Source: Methylotenera sp. UBA6020 (GTDB lineage: Bacteria > Pseudomonadota > Gammaproteobacteria > Burkholderiales > Methylophilaceae). From it: DNA of 8,033 nucleotides. The position numbers and the translations under genes are program-made. Of this stretch, positions 5,903 to 8,033 are shown one piece after another. Location: contig DIZU01000002.1 in assembly GCA_002429455.1 (NCBI GenBank), positions 2,801 to 10,833 of the forward strand, read 5' to 3'. Positions within the stretch are counted from its first letter, which is position 1. Each line of letters begins with the position of its first letter. The notes beneath the pieces were generated by a model. The model had not been told where the DNA came from. It was given only the letters and a program-made list of their open reading frames with translations, and made no database searches.

Positions 5903-7627
5903 TTAGTTCCAAACCTTGCGATAGGCCGCCAACAGGCGCTGATGCATATCGCTACCTTCCATGTTTAATCCTAGTGTGCCTAGACCAAAGAAGCGTTCAT
6001 CGCGATTAACCAGCGCCTGCGCTTGACGCAAAGCATCTGCGCCATAGAGTAGTTGCAGGTTGGACTCAAATGGCGCGGAGTCTTCAAGCTGAACCATCGC
6101 TTCGACGCAGCGGTAAACCCGCGCACGTTTTTCATCGAGCTGCCCAAACTGGCCAATCCAGGCACAGCCATCAAGGATGGCTTCTTCATCACCAATCGCT
6201 AATCCTAAAAGTGCTTTAATTTCGCCCACACGTAAATCAACCCAAGTGGTATTGGGGTCTGCGCATAGCCCAATTAAGGTGGTGACTGGCAATTCGTCAG
6301 CAAGGTCAAGCTCAAGAAAAGTTTCGAGTAGCTCGCTACATTCGGCTTCATTCAGTTCTGGTAAGCGCAGCATGGCAGGGCGCACCAGATTGCCAACGGT
6401 GTTGTTTTCCCACTGCAACTCTTCAACTGGATATATTTCAGACATACCCGGCACAAAAATGCGGCAGGCATATACACCTAAATGCGTGAAGTCTGCAACG
6501 TAAATGTCATGGCCGCTAGTGTGGATAGTATCGCAGCACCATTGATAATCTTCTTCAGTAGTTGTACCAAAATTCCAGTCCACAAATTCAAAATCCGGTG
6601 TGTTGCGTAAGAAATCCCAGCTGATCACACCGCTGGAATCCACAAAATGGATTTCCAGATTCTGAGAATCGGCGATTTCTTCCATATCAAAACCCGGTGC
6701 GACAAAGCCTTTAAGGCCATTGATGGCGCGGCCTTGCAGTAATTCAGTCAATGCGCGTTCTAGTGCCACTTCGAATCTTGGATGCGCGCCAAAACTGGCA
6801 AAGCAACCTTGGTCATCTGGGTGTAACAGCGTGACATTCATCACTGGATACTGGCCGCCAAGTGAGGCATCTTTGACTAAAATGCCATAACCCGCGGCTC
6901 TTAAGCCTTTAATGCCAGCCGCAATGCGCGGGTAGCGATTGATGACTTCTTCAGGCACATCTGGCAGGCAAAGGCCTTCGCGGATGATGCGGAACTTGAT
7001 GTCGCGCTCAAAAATCTCTGCCAATGCCTGTGTGCGTGCCTCCATCAAGGTATTACCGGCAGACATGCCGTTACTCACATAAAGATTGCCGATAAGGTTA
7101 ACGGGGAATAAAACGGTTTTATCATCACGCAAACGCTGATACGGAATCGCGCAAATGCCACGCTCAGCATTACCAGAATTCAAATCAATCAGTTGGCTAG
7201 CCAGCACGCCATTTTCCGGGTTGTAAAACTTTTGCAATTCAGGTGTAAGCAAGCCAGCAGGCCATTTATCACCTAACTTATCATCATTTATGGCAAACCA
7301 TTGCTCATTCGGGTAATGCACAAAATCTTCGTTGGCGATTGTTTCGCCCAGATAAAAATGCGTCCAAAAATAATTAGTGCTTAACCGCTCAAAATACTCG
7401 CCAAGCGCACTGGCACGGGCGGCGAGTTGTGAAGCCCCTTTACCATTTGTAAAAAGTCGTGGGCAATCACGGTCAGTCACATGCACCGACCAAATATTTT
7501 CAATCTCATTCAACCATGAACGCTCTTCAACGTGAAAACCAAGCGCCTCTAATTTGCCTTGCAGCGTACGGATGGATGATTCGAGCGAGGCGTCTTTGCT
7601 AGGGATAAAGGTTTCTGTGGTGTTCAT
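5903..7627 (-). CDS. ycaO: YcaO, ATP-dependent accessory factor for ribosomal protein S12 methylthiolation
   Basis: This 574-residue protein matches E. coli YcaO (586 residues) almost end to end. In E. coli, YcaO assists RimO in beta-methylthiolation of an aspartate in ribosomal protein S12. The YcaO fold binds ATP and Mg and activates amide backbones in related enzymes. The start MNTTETFIPSKDASLE resembles E. coli closely. ATP/metal-site segments are SALGEYFERLS (73-83, Glu77 and Glu80) and EARTQALAEIFER (196-208, Glu196, Glu204, Glu207, Arg208). Other landmarks are IGNLYVSNGMSAGNT (179-193), SLGGQYPV (255-262), CFASFGAHP (275-283) and HLGVYACRIFVPGMSEIYP (382-400). The remaining C-terminal part is the helical extension of this subgroup; the protein lacks the proline-rich PxPxP end of azoline-forming YcaO enzymes. 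ATG 7627 follows an AAGAG about 8 bases upstream. No RimO, precursor peptide or thiazole/oxazole cluster partner is present, so an S12 role is more likely than natural-product synthesis. Confidence 0.94.
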   Translation of the reverse strand: MNTTETFIPSKDASLESSIRTLQGKLEALGFHVEERSWLNEIENIWSVHVTDRDCPRLFTNGKGASQLAARASALGEYFERLSTNYFWTHFYLGETIANEDFVHYPNEQWFAINDDKLGDKWPAGLLTPELQKFYNPENGVLASQLIDLNSGNAERGICAIPYQRLRDDKTVLFPVNLIGNLYVSNGMSAGNTLMEARTQALAEIFERDIKFRIIREGLCLPDVPEEVINRYPRIAAGIKGLRAAGYGILVKDASLGGQYPVMNVTLLHPDDQGCFASFGAHPRFEVALERALTELLQGRAINGLKGFVAPGFDMEEIADSQNLEIHFVDSSGVISWDFLRNTPDFEFVDWNFGTTTEEDYQWCCDTIHTSGHDIYVADFTHLGVYACRIFVPGMSEIYPVEELQWENNTVGNLVRPAMLRLPELNEAECSELLETFLELDLADELPVTTLIGLCADPNTTWVDLRVGEIKALLGLAIGDEEAILDGCAWIGQFGQLDEKRARVYRCVEAMVQLEDSAPFESNLQLLYGADALRQAQALVNRDERFFGLGTLGLNMEGSDMHQRLLAAYRKVWN

Positions 7628-7655
7628 GGTTAAAGCTCTTGGGGGAAAGGGTGAC

Positions 7656-7684
7656 AGAATATCATGGTGTCGTGAGAATGTGAA
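7656..7684 (-). promoter_or_regulatory. Candidate sigma-70-type promoter for ycaO
   Basis: On the minus strand TTCACA (7679-7684, five of six matches to TTGACA) is separated by exactly 17 bases from TATTCT (7656-7661, four of six matches to TATAAT). The expected transcription start near 7649 would give a leader of about 22 bases before the ycaO ATG at 7627. The -10 box is weak and no other evidence supports it. Confidence 0.3.
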
Positions 7685-7702
7685 AAGTGCGCAACGCTTG
7701 GT

Positions 7703-7996
7703 TTATTTATCTTTCAATAGTGCGCGGCGGTATTCCTCAAGCTTTGCTTGGTAATTTTCTGCTTCGCCAAAATCCAAAAAACGTGCATAGCGAGCATGGG
7801 TGCCCAATATTTTTCGTGCGTGTTTGATTGGGCAGAAGTACTGTTCTGTTCTCGCCACAATTTCACTGATATAGGCAATCATGCCGCTGCCGTAAGCACA
7901 ATAAGTGCAGTGAAATTTTTCGATAAAATTAAGGTAACTGAGATGCTGCCGATCAAATATAATGTAGTCGGCACGGCGCACTTTCTTGATGGCCAT
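7703..7996 (-). CDS. Conserved hypothetical protein with CxxC and CxxxH residues, possibly the 3' part of a longer gene
   Basis: I recognise no characterised function. The 97-residue product is basic at its start (MAIKKVRRADY), then has EKFHCTYCAYGSG (26-38) with Cys30 and Cys33, and TEQYFCPIKHARK (50-62) with Cys55 and His59. These four residues could bind a metal, and the C-terminus (about 79-95) looks helical and charged. From memory, similar proteins of proteobacteria share the VRRADY...FDR, YCxYxxGxIAY and RTEQYxCPIKHAR blocks, and many are longer at the N-terminus with a hydrophobic segment. Here ATG 7996 has no Shine-Dalgarno. Five codons upstream is an in-frame TGA (8012-8014), before which the frame reads LSVFIN. 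The gene may therefore be interrupted or truncated, with its true start outside the window. Its stop is 75 bases before ycaO. Confidence 0.7.
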   Translation of the reverse strand: MAIKKVRRADYIIFDRQHLSYLNFIEKFHCTYCAYGSGMIAYISEIVARTEQYFCPIKHARKILGTHARYARFLDFGEAENYQAKLEEYRRALLKDK

Positions 7997-8033
7997 AAAT
8001 CGGGAAACAGGTCAGTTGATAAAAACTGATAAA

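Noticed and set aside
6177..6503. Open frame of 108 codons on the + strand inside ycaO
   Set aside because: It is antisense to conserved YcaO coding sequence; the serine-rich translation is typical of a shadow frame.
5903..7627. YcaO as part of a thiazole/oxazole-modified peptide cluster
   Set aside because: No precursor peptide, E1-like partner, azoline dehydrogenase or transporter is visible, and the protein matches the stand-alone E. coli YcaO along its full length.

Overview
The window looks like an ordinary chromosomal stretch from a Gram-negative bacterium, most likely a betaproteobacterium of the Methylophilaceae/Methylotenera type. That placement is an inference from gene content, roughly balanced base composition and protein similarity recalled from memory; no search was possible. 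All six genes I can support lie on the minus strand, so transcription runs from high to low coordinates. The intergenic gaps are only about 40-90 bases, and no stretch over 300 bases lacks a gene.

In transcription order: (1) 7703-7996 is a small cysteine-containing conserved hypothetical protein. Its readable frame appears to continue upstream through an in-frame TGA, so it may be truncated. (2) 5903-7627 is a full-length YcaO protein of the Escherichia coli type, an accessory factor for ribosomal protein S12 methylthiolation. (3) 5287-5859 is a split-barrel flavoprotein of the pyridoxamine 5'-phosphate oxidase-like family. (4) 3236-5221 is MnmC, the bifunctional tRNA wobble-uridine enzyme; its start is placed 132 bases inside the longest open frame. 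(5) 1020-3188 is a TPR-containing O-GlcNAc transferase (SPINDLY/OGT-like, GT41). (6) 1-931 is PilU, a type IV pilus retraction ATPase whose 3' end runs off the left edge.

Two themes can be seen. YcaO and MnmC both modify the decoding machinery (ribosomal protein S12 and tRNA position 34). The OGT-like enzyme and PilU sit together, which allows but does not show a link between protein glycosylation and pili. The short gaps hold a few structures worth checking: a near-perfect palindrome followed by six T's just upstream of pilU, an inverted repeat enclosing the OGT start codons, and a possible insertion-sequence end next to the mnmC start. I found no CRISPR array, RNA gene, complete mobile element or clear multi-gene novel system.
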